From an uncultured delta proteobacterium (lineage in GTDB: Bacteria; Myxococcota_A; Polyangia; Polyangiales; Polyangiaceae), in contig CAITIQ010000107.1 in assembly GCA_903892415.1 (NCBI GenBank), positions 1 through 59,063 of the forward strand: a stretch of DNA of 59,063 nt, read 5' to 3'. Shown here in pieces: positions 51,339-59,063 of the stretch. The number at the start of each line of letters is the position of its first letter. Position 1 is the first letter of the stretch. A model generated the notes under the pieces. It was not told the DNA's origin. It worked only from the letters and a program-made list of their open reading frames with translations, and did no database searches. Position numbers and translations under genes: made by a program.

Positions 51339-51360
51339 AACGCAACGTCTATGTTGCGAT
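51339..51360. promoter_or_regulatory. Palindromic operator 3 (8-6-8), one mismatch
   Basis: AACGCAAC (51339-51346) pairs with GTTGCGAT (51353-51360) around a 6-base spacer, with one mismatch at the outer end. Its centre is 23 bases from operator 2, near two helical turns, so two dimers could bind side by side. It is 50 bases upstream of the preferred tetR start. Confidence 0.78.
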
Positions 51361-51410
51361 GTCCTCGTTTCTTGCTCGCCAACGCGACAAATATCGGCCA
51401 GAGTAAGGGG

Positions 51411-52070
51411 ATGTCGGAGGATGAGAGCCCCGAAGGCAAACAGCTGCGCGGCGAGCCTGTGGTTCGACGAGTCCTCATGTCGGTGATGGAAGAGGTCGCG
51501 CTGAGTGGCTATGGGGGCCTCACGCTCGAGCGAGTCGCAGCGCGCGCAGGCGTGAATCGAACGACCATCTATCGACGCTGGCCGACGAAAAAGGAACTAG
51601 CGATCGCGACCATCCAACACTGCTCCGAGCAGATCCACTTCGATTGGGATCTTGGCAGTTTGCGCGCCGATATGACTGAGTTCTTGTCGCGTGCCAGCAA
51701 GACGCTGTTCACGCCGGGAATGCTTGGTATGCACCGCATGATGCTCGAGGCCGCTCATGATTCGGAGCTGCAAGAGGTGGCAACAGCCGTTCGCGAGGAC
51801 AAGGTCAGCCACGCCATCCAGGTGCTGACGCGGGCCGAGCAACGCGGTGAGTTCCGCGCAGACCTCGATAAGCGGCTCTTCCTCGACTCGATCTTCGGCA
51901 CGCTCTTCATGCGCGCCATGTCGCAGGAGTCGCTCGACGACCCTAAGCTATTAGCGACGATACTCGACTATCTGCTGCGGGTCGCAACGCCACTCAAGCG
52001 CGAGTCTTCCACCAAGAAGAAGACCGTCCGCAAGCCCGCCGCTCCGAAGAAAGCCGTGCGGCGCAGGTAG
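51411..52070 (+). CDS. TetR family regulator divergent from the efflux operon
   Basis: The 219-residue protein has a clear TetR HTH (LTLERVAARAGVNRTTIYRRW) in its first 70 residues and a helical C-terminal region; the tail is Lys/Arg-rich (KKKTVRKPAAPKKAVRRR). I start at ATG 51411 because upstream in-frame starts lie inside the palindromic operators. GGGG abuts the start, so the RBS is weak and a start at 51336 or 51351 cannot be excluded. The divergent arrangement with shared operators makes it the likely local repressor of the efflux operon and of itself. The basic tail could add non-specific DNA contact. Confidence 0.9.
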   Translation: MSEDESPEGKQLRGEPVVRRVLMSVMEEVALSGYGGLTLERVAARAGVNRTTIYRRWPTKKELAIATIQHCSEQIHFDWDLGSLRADMTEFLSRASKTLFTPGMLGMHRMMLEAAHDSELQEVATAVREDKVSHAIQVLTRAEQRGEFRADLDKRLFLDSIFGTLFMRAMSQESLDDPKLLATILDYLLRVATPLKRESSTKKKTVRKPAAPKKAVRRR

Positions 52071-52112
52071 GACGTCTTGCATTCCGTCACGCAGCCGGGT
52101 GGAGGCCGACCC

Positions 52113-52799
52113 ATGTTGTCTGCTCGTCTCGAGGCGATTCTCTCGCTGCTCGATCCTTGCCAGCGTCTCGCCGACATCGCGACCGACCACGCTCTCTTGC
52201 CGATCGCGGCCGTCGCACGCGGTATCGCCCAGCGCGCGGTCGCCATCGATTTGCGCGAGGCGCCACTCGCGGAGGCTCGTCGCAACGTCGAGCGGGCCGG
52301 GCTTGCCGAGAGCATTACGTTGTTGCGTGGAGATGGGCTCTTACCGCTGCTGACCGTCTCGGTCGAAGCCGTGATGATCGCCGGGGTCAGCGGAGCGCTG
52401 GTGATTCGAATGTTGGAAGCTGTGCCGTCGCTGGTAAGCAGCTTCAAGCAGCTCGTGCTTCAGCCCAACACCGATCTTGCGCTGGTGCGTGCCTGGGCGC
52501 GCAAGCACGGCTTGCACCTGCGGGCAGAGCGAGCCGTGATTGTGCGCAGTAGGTTCTTTGCAGCTTGTGCCTTCGAGCCGGGCGACGGTGATGACCCTGC
52601 CTATCGTCTGTCGGGGTTCAACGCCGAACAGTTGGAGTTGGTCGGTCCGCGACTGCTCGCCGAAGGAAGTGAAGCTGCGCTGCGACAAGCTGAAATGCAG
52701 TGCGAGCGCTTGAGCGCGTTGCAGCACCATGCGCCGCTGCACGCGGAGGAACTCGCAACCTGGCAGCTGGCTCGACGTTTCTTGCGTGGCGCTGGCTGA
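52113..52799 (+). CDS. TrmK-like tRNA (adenine-22-N1)-methyltransferase
   Basis: The 228-residue protein has the TrmK landmarks: LSARLEAILSLL, then a SAM-binding segment RLADIATDHALLPI, and AIDLREAPLAEARRNV. RGDGLLPL and LVLQPNTDLALVRAW follow, along with a C-terminal helical part. In canonical TrmK a strongly conserved AGMGG follows the SAM region; here the equivalent is AGVSGA, so catalytic competence is uncertain. The ATG at 52113 matches the usual N-terminus (MLSxRL); TTG at 52077 would add 12 residues. Confidence 0.85.
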   Translation: MLSARLEAILSLLDPCQRLADIATDHALLPIAAVARGIAQRAVAIDLREAPLAEARRNVERAGLAESITLLRGDGLLPLLTVSVEAVMIAGVSGALVIRMLEAVPSLVSSFKQLVLQPNTDLALVRAWARKHGLHLRAERAVIVRSRFFAACAFEPGDGDDPAYRLSGFNAEQLELVGPRLLAEGSEAALRQAEMQCERLSALQHHAPLHAEELATWQLARRFLRGAG

Positions 52800-52913
52800 T
52801 TGGCGCAATGACTCGTGCCGAGTCCATGTCCCAAGGGGTCTCAGGCGGTTCTGTTCACTCGCCTTCGGTGGAATGACGTTGACCAAACGGTGCCGGCTCC
52901 GCAGCATGCGCGC

Positions 52914-53177
52914 ATGGTGCCCCAAGAAGAAGACGACCAAGACGTCGAAGAGTTAGTAAGCGCTGCACGCGACGCAAAAGCCGAGGTCGAGGAAGCGTTT
53001 GAGGATGATGACGAGGAGGTCATCATCGAAGCTGCGCGTGAGTTCTTCCGCCTGGTCGAGGCGATCGAAGATGACGGCAACGCTTCAGACAAAGACCTTC
53101 ACAGCCTGCAGACGACGGCTGCTGCGTTCCGCAGTGAGCTTTCTTCCCGCGACATCTCGTTGGATGAGGAAGACTGA
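52914..53177 (+). CDS. Small acidic protein of unknown function (87 aa)
   Basis: An 87-residue, Asp/Glu-rich helical protein (VEELVSAARDAKAEVEEAFED, then VIIEAAREFFRLVEAIEDD) without signal peptide or Cys. In-frame starts upstream (52815) exist but lack its acidic character. It is on the same strand as the TrmK-like gene, 114 bases downstream. No family recognised; the coding call rests on amino-acid composition and heptad-like pattern. Confidence 0.6.
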   Translation: MVPQEEDDQDVEELVSAARDAKAEVEEAFEDDDEEVIIEAAREFFRLVEAIEDDGNASDKDLHSLQTTAAAFRSELSSRDISLDEED

Positions 53178-53184
53178 GCGGCCT

Positions 53185-53652
53185 TCAGAAGCACTCCATC
53201 CAGGAGCCGGCCTTGTCTTGCTTTGGCTGACAGGTCGTCCCTTGCGGGCACTCACAGTCTTCCGTGCAGAGAATGGCGCATAGCTGTTGCAGTACGAAGC
53301 CAGCGTTTTCCTGGCAGGTGTAGCCAGTTGGGCACACGGCGTTAGCGCAATTCGTCCCGATCGCGGAGGTGTCCTCCGTGATCGGGCTGCATGCGGCGCC
53401 GCCGGCTCCACCGTTGCCGCCGAGCCCTCCGGCTCCTCCGGCCGCTTGGCCGCCACCAGCCGCACCCGCCCCGCCGCCACCTTGCGCTTGGCCCCCGCCG
53501 CCACCGTTACCGCCTGAGCCTGCTCCGCCGCCACCAGCCGTTTGGCCGCCGCCAGAGGACCCCGCTCCACCCGCGCCGGCGCTACCGTCGTCTCCGCACG
53601 CTGATGCGGCGATGAGCGAGAGGCACAGCACGGTACCGATGGTGTTTCGCAT
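53185..53652 (-). CDS. Lipoprotein with long Gly/Ala-rich linker and Cys-rich C-terminus
   Basis: Signal LCLSLIAASAC ends in a lipobox. About 65 Gly/Ala/Ser/Gln residues follow (GGQTAGGGGAGSGGNGGG type), then a compact Cys-rich domain: ten Cys in the last 68 residues, including TNCANAVCPTGYTCQ and DCECPQGTTCQ. The EGF-like spacing suggests disulfide-bonded surface modules. It ends 7 bases after the convergent acidic gene, and its start is 107 bases from the divergent SUMF1-like gene. Confidence 0.78.
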   Translation of the reverse strand: MRNTIGTVLCLSLIAASACGDDGSAGAGGAGSSGGGQTAGGGGAGSGGNGGGGGQAQGGGGAGAAGGGQAAGGAGGLGGNGGAGGAACSPITEDTSAIGTNCANAVCPTGYTCQENAGFVLQQLCAILCTEDCECPQGTTCQPKQDKAGSWMECF

Positions 53653-53759
53653 TGGTTCAGCCTAGAGCTGCGGGCCGGTTGTGTACACGACTCTGCTCGA
53701 GGACTACCCTGTGGTGCCCACGCCGGACTCGTTTCCACAACTGTGAAAGCTCACTGCCC

Positions 53760-54725
53760 ATGCGCTTGTCGGACTATCGGTTTGGGTTGCTGCTCGGGTG
53801 TGCGCTGAGTTCATGCGGGGATGGTTCCAGCAAAGCGAACCGAGCTGACTCAGCGGCTCCCGCGGTCGTGGGGTCCGGCGCTGCGGTGAGCGCCTCGATT
53901 GCGCCGTCAGCGGTCGCTAGCGCAAGCTCGGCGTCAGCGGTGCCGCTGCCCTCCGCGTCATCGAGTTCGAGCGCTGCGGCGGGCCCTGAGGCGTGCCCGG
54001 CAGATATGGTGTTAGCGCAGGGGCTCTTTTGCCCGGACGTTGAACAGCGCTGTCTGCGACATACGCGCGAGTGGGATGAGGCGCAGAAGCGGGCCGTGAA
54101 GGGCGAGAAGAGTCACGTCAGTGAACGCTGTTTGGAGTTCGCCGACTCCAAGTGCCTATCGAAGGAGCGTAAGCCGATGCGCTTCTGCATCGACAAACAC
54201 GAGTGGCCGAACCAGGTCGGCCAGAAGCCAGCCTTCATGGTGACCTGGGGCTACGCGGAGGCGGCTTGCTCCAAGCTCGATAAGCGGCTGTGCAGCGAGG
54301 CTGAGTTTACCTTCGCCTGCGAAGGCGAGGAGCTACTGCCCTATGCCTATGGCCTGCAGCGTGATGACAAGCGCTGCAACATCGACAAGCCCTACGTCCA
54401 GCCGCGCTTTCGCTTACAGCCTTATGATGACTGCCTCAAGAGCAGGACCTGCAAGGCGCATATGGAGGAGCTGGATCAGCGCGAAGTCATCGGCGAGCGC
54501 CCCAATTGTGGCTCGCCCTTCGGTGCGTTCGACATCAACGGCAACGTCAATGAGTGGGTTGTGATGCCGAATACGCAGGCACCCTGGAGGAGCGGTCTCA
54601 AGGGCGGTTGGTGGGGGCCCTCCCGTTCCCGCTGCCGGCCTGTGGTGACCTCACACAACGAGAACTATGTCGGTTACGAGGTCGGCTTCCGCTGCTGTAG
54701 AGACGCAACGCCTACAGGAACCTGA
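53760..54725 (+). CDS. SUMF1/formylglycine-generating-enzyme-like lipoprotein
   Basis: Start at ATG 53760 gives LLLGCALSSC (lipobox) and then a Ser/Ala-rich linker. The C-terminal 220 residues have the SUMF1-type fold: FCIDKHEWPNQVG, PAFMVTWGYAEAACSKL, KRLCSEAEFTFACEG (the usual conserved start of the core), GAFDINGNVNEWV, GGWWGPSRSRCRPV, and EVGFRCC. In bacteria most such proteins are not sulfatase activators but ligand-binding or unknown lipoproteins. Two of the Cys pairs are as in the family. Its stop abuts the stop of the convergent endopeptidase gene. Confidence 0.9.
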   Translation: MRLSDYRFGLLLGCALSSCGDGSSKANRADSAAPAVVGSGAAVSASIAPSAVASASSASAVPLPSASSSSSAAAGPEACPADMVLAQGLFCPDVEQRCLRHTREWDEAQKRAVKGEKSHVSERCLEFADSKCLSKERKPMRFCIDKHEWPNQVGQKPAFMVTWGYAEAACSKLDKRLCSEAEFTFACEGEELLPYAYGLQRDDKRCNIDKPYVQPRFRLQPYDDCLKSRTCKAHMEELDQREVIGERPNCGSPFGAFDINGNVNEWVVMPNTQAPWRSGLKGGWWGPSRSRCRPVVTSHNENYVGYEVGFRCCRDATPTGT

Positions 54726-56642
54726 TCAGTCGCCTGCAAGTTGTTCCTTCTCTTTGCTGCGAGTCCGCGCGCACGCTCTGGCTTGATCAGGGTTGGGGCT
54801 GCCAAGCCTCAACTCTCTGCGGCGGTCCCAGGCGATCTCCCAAAGGGAGCGACAAGCGTCCCCCGGGCCAAAGCGTGCGATGGCTGGGTCGGCGCCCAAG
54901 ACGCGAATCAGCATCGAGCGGGCGTTATAAGCAATATGTGGTTCATCGGCCAAGGCCCTGAATAACTCCCAGCTGCCGCGTGCATCGATGCCAGGTACCT
55001 GATAACCGCGCGTTGCAAAGCCCTGCAATACCCAGCTATCCCGCGGTGCCCAGCGCAGCGGCTTGCCCGGCTTGCCCAGCGTCGCTGCGAATGCGGCGTA
55101 GCCAGTGCGCGCACGCCGAAGGGAGTCGGCATCCTTTGCATCGCCCAAGAGGCGCAGATTCGTGATGTAGGCCAGGGCCTCGGCCGCGCGCTGGACGGCG
55201 CTCTCATCCTCGGCCGCCAGCTCGACGAGCAGCGGCCGCAGCACGTGTTCGGATTCAACCGTACGGGCCGCGCGCACCGCGAGGTCTGCAAGCCCGCGCC
55301 GATCGATCCAGCTGGTCTCGACCAACGGTGGGCTCAGCAGTCGGGACGGATAGTCGGGTAGCGCGTCGGGGGGCGGCAATTTGAGGAAGGGCCGGCCGGA
55401 AGCCGCCTCTCCGGTTGGGCCGCCATGGAAGGCCTCCAGCACGTCGCGTAGCAGTTCACCGCTCGTCGCGCCGCCGAGCTGACCGGCGGCCTCGATGATT
55501 TGTGCGAGCACGTTCGGGTCGTCCTCAGCGCGGAATTGCCGCACCAAAGCCTCCGCGTACTTCCTGTCCCCTGATTGGCCAATGAGCAGTACAGCTGCCC
55601 GGCGTACCTCGGCTTCGCTATCGGTCAGCGCGGGGAGGGCTTGCTGCATGGTGGCCTCGTTGCCAATGAAGACGAGCCGCAGCAGCCCTCGCTTGCGGTC
55701 CTCGGCGACGGGGGATTTGAGCTGCGCCAGGGCTGCGGCGCGGGCCTTGTCTTCTTCCTCGACGTGACGACGTGCACGTTCGTGGATGAAGCCGATGTCT
55801 TTGCAGCCGCAGGCTGCGTCGAGCTTTCCACAATAGATGCGGAGGTGCAGATGATCATCGTGGGGGGCCGCGCCCATCGGTTGGCGCAGTAGCTCAGCGG
55901 CATAGTCGATGAACTTGGCTGGTTCACCGCTCGCCTTCGCGTGCTCCAAGAGCTTTTTCTTCAAGCTGTCGCTAATGAATAGATATTGGACGCTTGTGCC
56001 GTCGAACTGGAGCAGCGCCTTGACCACCTTCCAGGTTCGCGCGGCGTCGAAGCCCAGCTTTCGATCCGCGGAGAGCCCGTCATGACCGAGAGGAACGAGA
56101 TCGGGTGGGTCGACGGGCTTCTTGCTGACCGGGTCGAGGTAGGCAAAGGCAATATCGGCGTCGCGGCCTGCGTTGTGACTAACCGACCACTCGATGTCCC
56201 CGCCGTATCTGCGGCCGAGGTTTCCTACCCAGAGTGGGGTCTTGGTCTCGCGATGCAGCTGCTGGCCCGCGTGATCGAGCAGCGCGACAAGCTCGCTCGT
56301 GCCGTAGCGAAGATCGCGAGCGCGCTGCTTTGGCAGAATCTTGAGCGACTCGGACTCGCGTAGGCTGGCGCCGTTGATAACCATCCCATGCGTGGTGTCA
56401 CCGATCGAAACCGCGCGATCGGTTGGCTCTCCCGGCAAGAATGGAAAGCTCGGCGCAAGCGGCGGCTCCTCCACCGGCGGTAGTTGGATTAGCTCGGGAG
56501 CGGCCGAAGACGCGGCCATAGCGCTCGCGCTTTCGACCAACGAAGCCACTTCAGCTGAGGAGGCACTCTCGGAAGGCGCGGGGCTGCAACTTGCAGTTAG
56601 AGCAATGAACAGGACGCCGCTGTGGGCGCGGGCTCGCGGCAC
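54726..56642 (-). CDS. MepA-like murein endopeptidase (M74) lipoprotein with HEAT-type repeat C-terminus
   Basis: The 638-residue protein starts with a signal ending FIALTASC (lipobox) and a Ser/Ala/Pro-rich linker. Residues about 75-290 form a peptidase M74 domain: IGDTTHGMVING, WVGNLGRRYGGD, SHNAGRDADIAF with His156 and Asp163, and the second metal site DDHLHLRI with His264 and His266. These match the LAS-type zinc site of MepA, which cuts D-alanyl-meso-diaminopimelate cross-links. From about 297 to 620 the chain is helical HEAT-like repeats (ARAAALAQLKSPVAEDRKRG). No MepA of E. coli length (about 275) has this extension. Confidence 0.85.
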   Translation of the reverse strand: MPRARAHSGVLFIALTASCSPAPSESASSAEVASLVESASAMAASSAAPELIQLPPVEEPPLAPSFPFLPGEPTDRAVSIGDTTHGMVINGASLRESESLKILPKQRARDLRYGTSELVALLDHAGQQLHRETKTPLWVGNLGRRYGGDIEWSVSHNAGRDADIAFAYLDPVSKKPVDPPDLVPLGHDGLSADRKLGFDAARTWKVVKALLQFDGTSVQYLFISDSLKKKLLEHAKASGEPAKFIDYAAELLRQPMGAAPHDDHLHLRIYCGKLDAACGCKDIGFIHERARRHVEEEDKARAAALAQLKSPVAEDRKRGLLRLVFIGNEATMQQALPALTDSEAEVRRAAVLLIGQSGDRKYAEALVRQFRAEDDPNVLAQIIEAAGQLGGATSGELLRDVLEAFHGGPTGEAASGRPFLKLPPPDALPDYPSRLLSPPLVETSWIDRRGLADLAVRAARTVESEHVLRPLLVELAAEDESAVQRAAEALAYITNLRLLGDAKDADSLRRARTGYAAFAATLGKPGKPLRWAPRDSWVLQGFATRGYQVPGIDARGSWELFRALADEPHIAYNARSMLIRVLGADPAIARFGPGDACRSLWEIAWDRRRELRLGSPNPDQARACARTRSKEKEQLAGD

Positions 56643-56808
56643 GCGCGGAGCTTACTCCGTGCGCTCGCGATCGTCTTCTCGTTCTTGGAGCGCTCCGGGC
56701 AGGTGCACTATCGCGCGAAGGCAGGCACTGACGTTGGGAGGCGGCGTTTGCTACAGTTCGCAAATCTTGTTGTCCACCGCCTTCAAGTCGCCAGCCCCGC
56801 GACGGCTC

Positions 56809-57849
56809 ATGAACGTGTTGCTTGGCGCGCTGGCTCTATTGCTCGGCTGCGCTGCACCCTCCCAGCCGCAGCCGAAGGAGGCGATGGGCCGTCTGCCGTC
56901 AGGCACCACCACGGCCGTTCCAGAGTGGTTGCCGATTCGGGTCTTCAGCGGTGAAGCGGTTGTGCTCGCTCCAGGGGAGGAGCGGCTGGCCAATGCGCGG
57001 CGCCTGACGACGGGCTACGTGGTAACGGCTACGGCGTTTGCAGCGGACGGAAGCGGTGCCTTCTTCGTTGGCCGGGAGGCCAAGGGCGCAGACGTGAAGC
57101 TCTCCTTGTTTCGCGTGACGCTGGCTACCTCCCCAGGAACGGCGACCGAGATCGTGCGAGTTTCGGCTGCAGAGGAGGACGTCGTCGACCTGGCGGTGGG
57201 GCCCGATCGCGTGCTTTACCGCTTACGTTCCGGTGAGTGGTTGAGCCGAGCGGAGGACAAATCCCAGCCGGTCCAATCCCTGGTTGGGGCCGAGTTCGTA
57301 GCCTTTCCGGCGCGCGCATCCGGTCTTGTAGCGTTGGGGGAGCTTGCCCGCGGGGCGGAGGTCAACGAGCGCTCCGTCTCGTTCCCGGGCGCCGCCTCGG
57401 GTGATCGCGGCTGGAGCGGACCGTGGGCTGGGATTCGTCCCGCTGTTGCGCAAGATGGCTCGAGCATCGCCTTCGGCGTGCCGAAAGACGGGTGCAACAA
57501 AGAGAAGACGCGGGCCAAAGGCCCGCACCCGTGCGCCGCTGCGCACGGAATTGCAACCATCAGTCGCGAAGGGCGCGGACGCACCGACGTGCTGATGGTG
57601 AGCCCCTACCAAGTAACCGATCTTGCCTATGCAGGCCGAGACGCCTTGCTGTTCGCGTCAGACCGCGATCGCGAAGCGTCGGAACTCTACCTGTTGCCCT
57701 TATCGGGGTCGCGTCAGCTGCAGCGGTTGACCTTTGCCGGCGCGCGCGCTCTGGGCGTCTCGCCGGATGGGCGCAAGGTATTGTTCGCCTCGCAGCGCGC
57801 CGGGGAAAGCGCTGACCTGTTCCTGGCGTCGTTGGTTGAGGCGTTGTGA
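56809..57849 (+). CDS. Lipoprotein with WD40/PD40-type beta-propeller
   Basis: Starting at ATG 56809, the signal VLLGALALLLGC ends in a lipobox. The 346-residue product has PD40/TolB-type motifs near the end: YAGRDALLFASDRDREASELYL, RALGVSPDGRKVLFASQRAGES. Earlier segments have alternating strands with VATDxxx-type turns. It is divergent from the murein endopeptidase gene, and its stop overlaps the start of the next gene (GTGA), so the two lipoprotein genes are coupled. Confidence 0.83.
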   Translation: MNVLLGALALLLGCAAPSQPQPKEAMGRLPSGTTTAVPEWLPIRVFSGEAVVLAPGEERLANARRLTTGYVVTATAFAADGSGAFFVGREAKGADVKLSLFRVTLATSPGTATEIVRVSAAEEDVVDLAVGPDRVLYRLRSGEWLSRAEDKSQPVQSLVGAEFVAFPARASGLVALGELARGAEVNERSVSFPGAASGDRGWSGPWAGIRPAVAQDGSSIAFGVPKDGCNKEKTRAKGPHPCAAAHGIATISREGRGRTDVLMVSPYQVTDLAYAGRDALLFASDRDREASELYLLPLSGSRQLQRLTFAGARALGVSPDGRKVLFASQRAGESADLFLASLVEAL

Positions 57850-59063
57850 GGAGCTGGTTTCATTTCGCGCTCGCTTGGAGTCTTGCTGCCTGTAGCGGCG
57901 CGCCAGCGGTCGTGGGCTCGGCTAAAGTGGTGGAGAAGCACGCAAGCGCGCTAAGCGTGCGCTCTCCCGCGCGCTGGTTGGTTTTTCCGCCCGTCGCCGG
58001 GGAAGCGCGCGCGCTCCTCGCGCTGGATGAAAAAACCTGTTTGGTGACGACCGATGATGGGCAGCGCTGGTTGGTCGAGCGCGAGGCCGGTTCGAGTGGT
58101 TGCAAGGGCAAGGCCCGGGCGAGCGGCACTCCAGCCCTCGAGGGGTTGGCCTTCGCCTCTCGACAAGACGATGGCTTTCGCTTCATCAGCGACGGCGGTG
58201 TGCTCTACACGAGCCGAACTCCCACGGGCCCGTTCGAGTCAGCGGTGAAGCCTCCCGAGCCGCTGCGTTTGGTGGAGGCGTCGGGCGACGTCGTCATGGG
58301 CGTGAGCAATCGCGGCGCAGTGTACCACTTCGCCGAACAATGGCTGCCAGCGGAGCTCCCCAGCAATGTCCACGGGCTCGATCTAGGCATCGCGAAGGAT
58401 GGTTCGGTCGTGCTGTTGGGGCTGCCAGAACAGCTGTTGGTTTCCCGAGATCGAGGGAAGTCGTTCGGGGCTTTTTCGGGCGCGCAGCCAAAGCCCTTGG
58501 GGGCGCATTCAGTCGCGCAAAACGTGCTTGGTGAGCCGCTGGTGACTGGGGTCTCCGGTGCGCTCACCTTCAAAGACGGGCAGCTGCTCCAGACCCGCGA
58601 GCTCGCCCGTGAAGTGAGCGCGCTCGATGTTGCGCTGAGCCCCGTCAGCGGGCCGAACTTGGACGCCATCGCGCTCAAGCGCGCCACCGTCGAAGGCAGC
58701 CTTTACGTTGAACTCAACACTGACGACGGTGTGCCCACGCTCTTGACTGGCCCCTTCGCGGGGGAGCTCGAGCGAGCACCGCTCGAGGCGCTCTCGAGCT
58801 GCTCCGGCCTAAAGCTCGCCGCCAAAGATGGCACCGTGGTGATCGGCTGCTTCGCTCCAAACGACAGCGAGTCGAGCGTGACTTTCTACAGCACCGCGGA
58901 TCGCGGCAAGACCTTGACTCGCGGCGTGGACGTATTGGTTCCGGTGCCCGACTTCTTCGACTTCGACATCGACGCAAGTGGTGCCATCCTCGCCGTGGGT
59001 GCGTGCAGGGCCGAGAGCCCGGAGAAGCTGAAAGAGGCGAGCGGCATGATCGAGGAGGCCGCC
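57846..59063 (+). CDS. Lipoprotein with BNR/Asp-box propeller (3' partial)
   Basis: A GTG at 57846 overlaps the previous stop and starts an open frame of 406 codons that runs off the right edge. The N-terminus (FHFALAWSLAAC) is a lipobox signal. Downstream are Asp-box (BNR) turns: TTDDGQRWL, SRDRGKSFG, and STADRGKTL, typical of sialidase or Ycf48-type propellers. The frame shows codon bias like its neighbours and no stop. It likely forms a functional pair with the upstream PD40 lipoprotein. Ligand unknown. Confidence 0.82.
   Translation, partial: MRSWFHFALAWSLAACSGAPAVVGSAKVVEKHASALSVRSPARWLVFPPVAGEARALLALDEKTCLVTTDDGQRWLVEREAGSSGCKGKARASGTPALEGLAFASRQDDGFRFISDGGVLYTSRTPTGPFESAVKPPEPLRLVEASGDVVMGVSNRGAVYHFAEQWLPAELPSNVHGLDLGIAKDGSVVLLGLPEQLLVSRDRGKSFGAFSGAQPKPLGAHSVAQNVLGEPLVTGVSGALTFKDGQLLQTRELAREVSALDVALSPVSGPNLDAIALKRATVEGSLYVELNTDDGVPTLLTGPFAGELERAPLEALSSCSGLKLAAKDGTVVIGCFAPNDSESSVTFYSTADRGKTLTRGVDVLVPVPDFFDFDIDASGAILAVGACRAESPEKLKEASGMIEEAA

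Overview
This is a GC-rich window with very dense bacterial coding and essentially no gene-free stretch longer than about 275 bases. The gene mix points to a myxobacterium-like member of the Myxococcota (Polyangiales-type), though no rRNA or other phylogenetic marker is present to prove it. The pointers are three eukaryote-like Ser/Thr kinases, many lipoproteins with Gly/Ala/Ser-rich linkers after the lipobox, MopE-type Cys/Asp repeats, and PEGA/TPR membrane proteins. No tRNA, rRNA, CRISPR array or transposase was seen.

Layout. (1) 1-3261: the tail of a ferritin-like protein with an 18-bp tandem repeat linker, an unknown lipoprotein, and a DUF1554 (endostatin-like) lipoprotein. (2) 3258-8601: a tightly packed signalling operon with a Ser/Thr kinase carrying an extracellular Cache-like sensor, a TPR/PEGA membrane protein and a kinase-TPR protein. 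(3) 8681-19621: an effector-delivery island of type VI secretion type. It holds a DUF2169 protein, then on the minus strand a spike-tail protein, DUF2169, two pentapeptide-repeat proteins, DUF3540, a DUF4150 PAAR-like protein fused to an S41 protease, and a COMM-domain protein, with vgrG divergent. No T6SS sheath, baseplate or ATPase gene is here, so this is an orphan module. (4) 19635-31437: lipoproteins (one with MopE repeats and eight 47-residue blades), a broken WD40-like pseudogene, a metallo-beta-lactamase-fold hydrolase, a large flotillin/SPFH protein, a repeat-tailed membrane protein, a thioredoxin-fold lipoprotein and an acyl-CoA-dehydrogenase-like protein. (5) 31710-37113: a kinase-aat-response regulator/GGDEF operon, divergent from a second TPR/PEGA protein. 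(6) 37121-41044: NRDE protein, NHL/SMP-30-like lipoprotein, aldonolactone-oxidase-like FAD enzyme, small lipoprotein. (7) 41140-46331: NAD-dependent, Mo-containing formate dehydrogenase fdsGBA-D. (8) 46430-52070: an RND efflux operon with its own TetR gene and a second, divergent TetR gene, separated by three matching palindromic operators. (9) 52113-59063: TrmK-like methyltransferase, acidic protein, SUMF1-like lipoprotein, a murein endopeptidase fused to HEAT-like repeats, and two beta-propeller lipoproteins, the last running off the window.

The most original content is the minus-strand effector cassette. A PAAR-like tip domain carries an S41 peptidase with its Ser/Lys dyad preserved, and the next gene encodes a convincing bacterial COMM-domain protein, a family known to me almost only from the eukaryotic Commander complex. 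VgrG there also appears split into a head protein and a separately encoded beta-rich tail.
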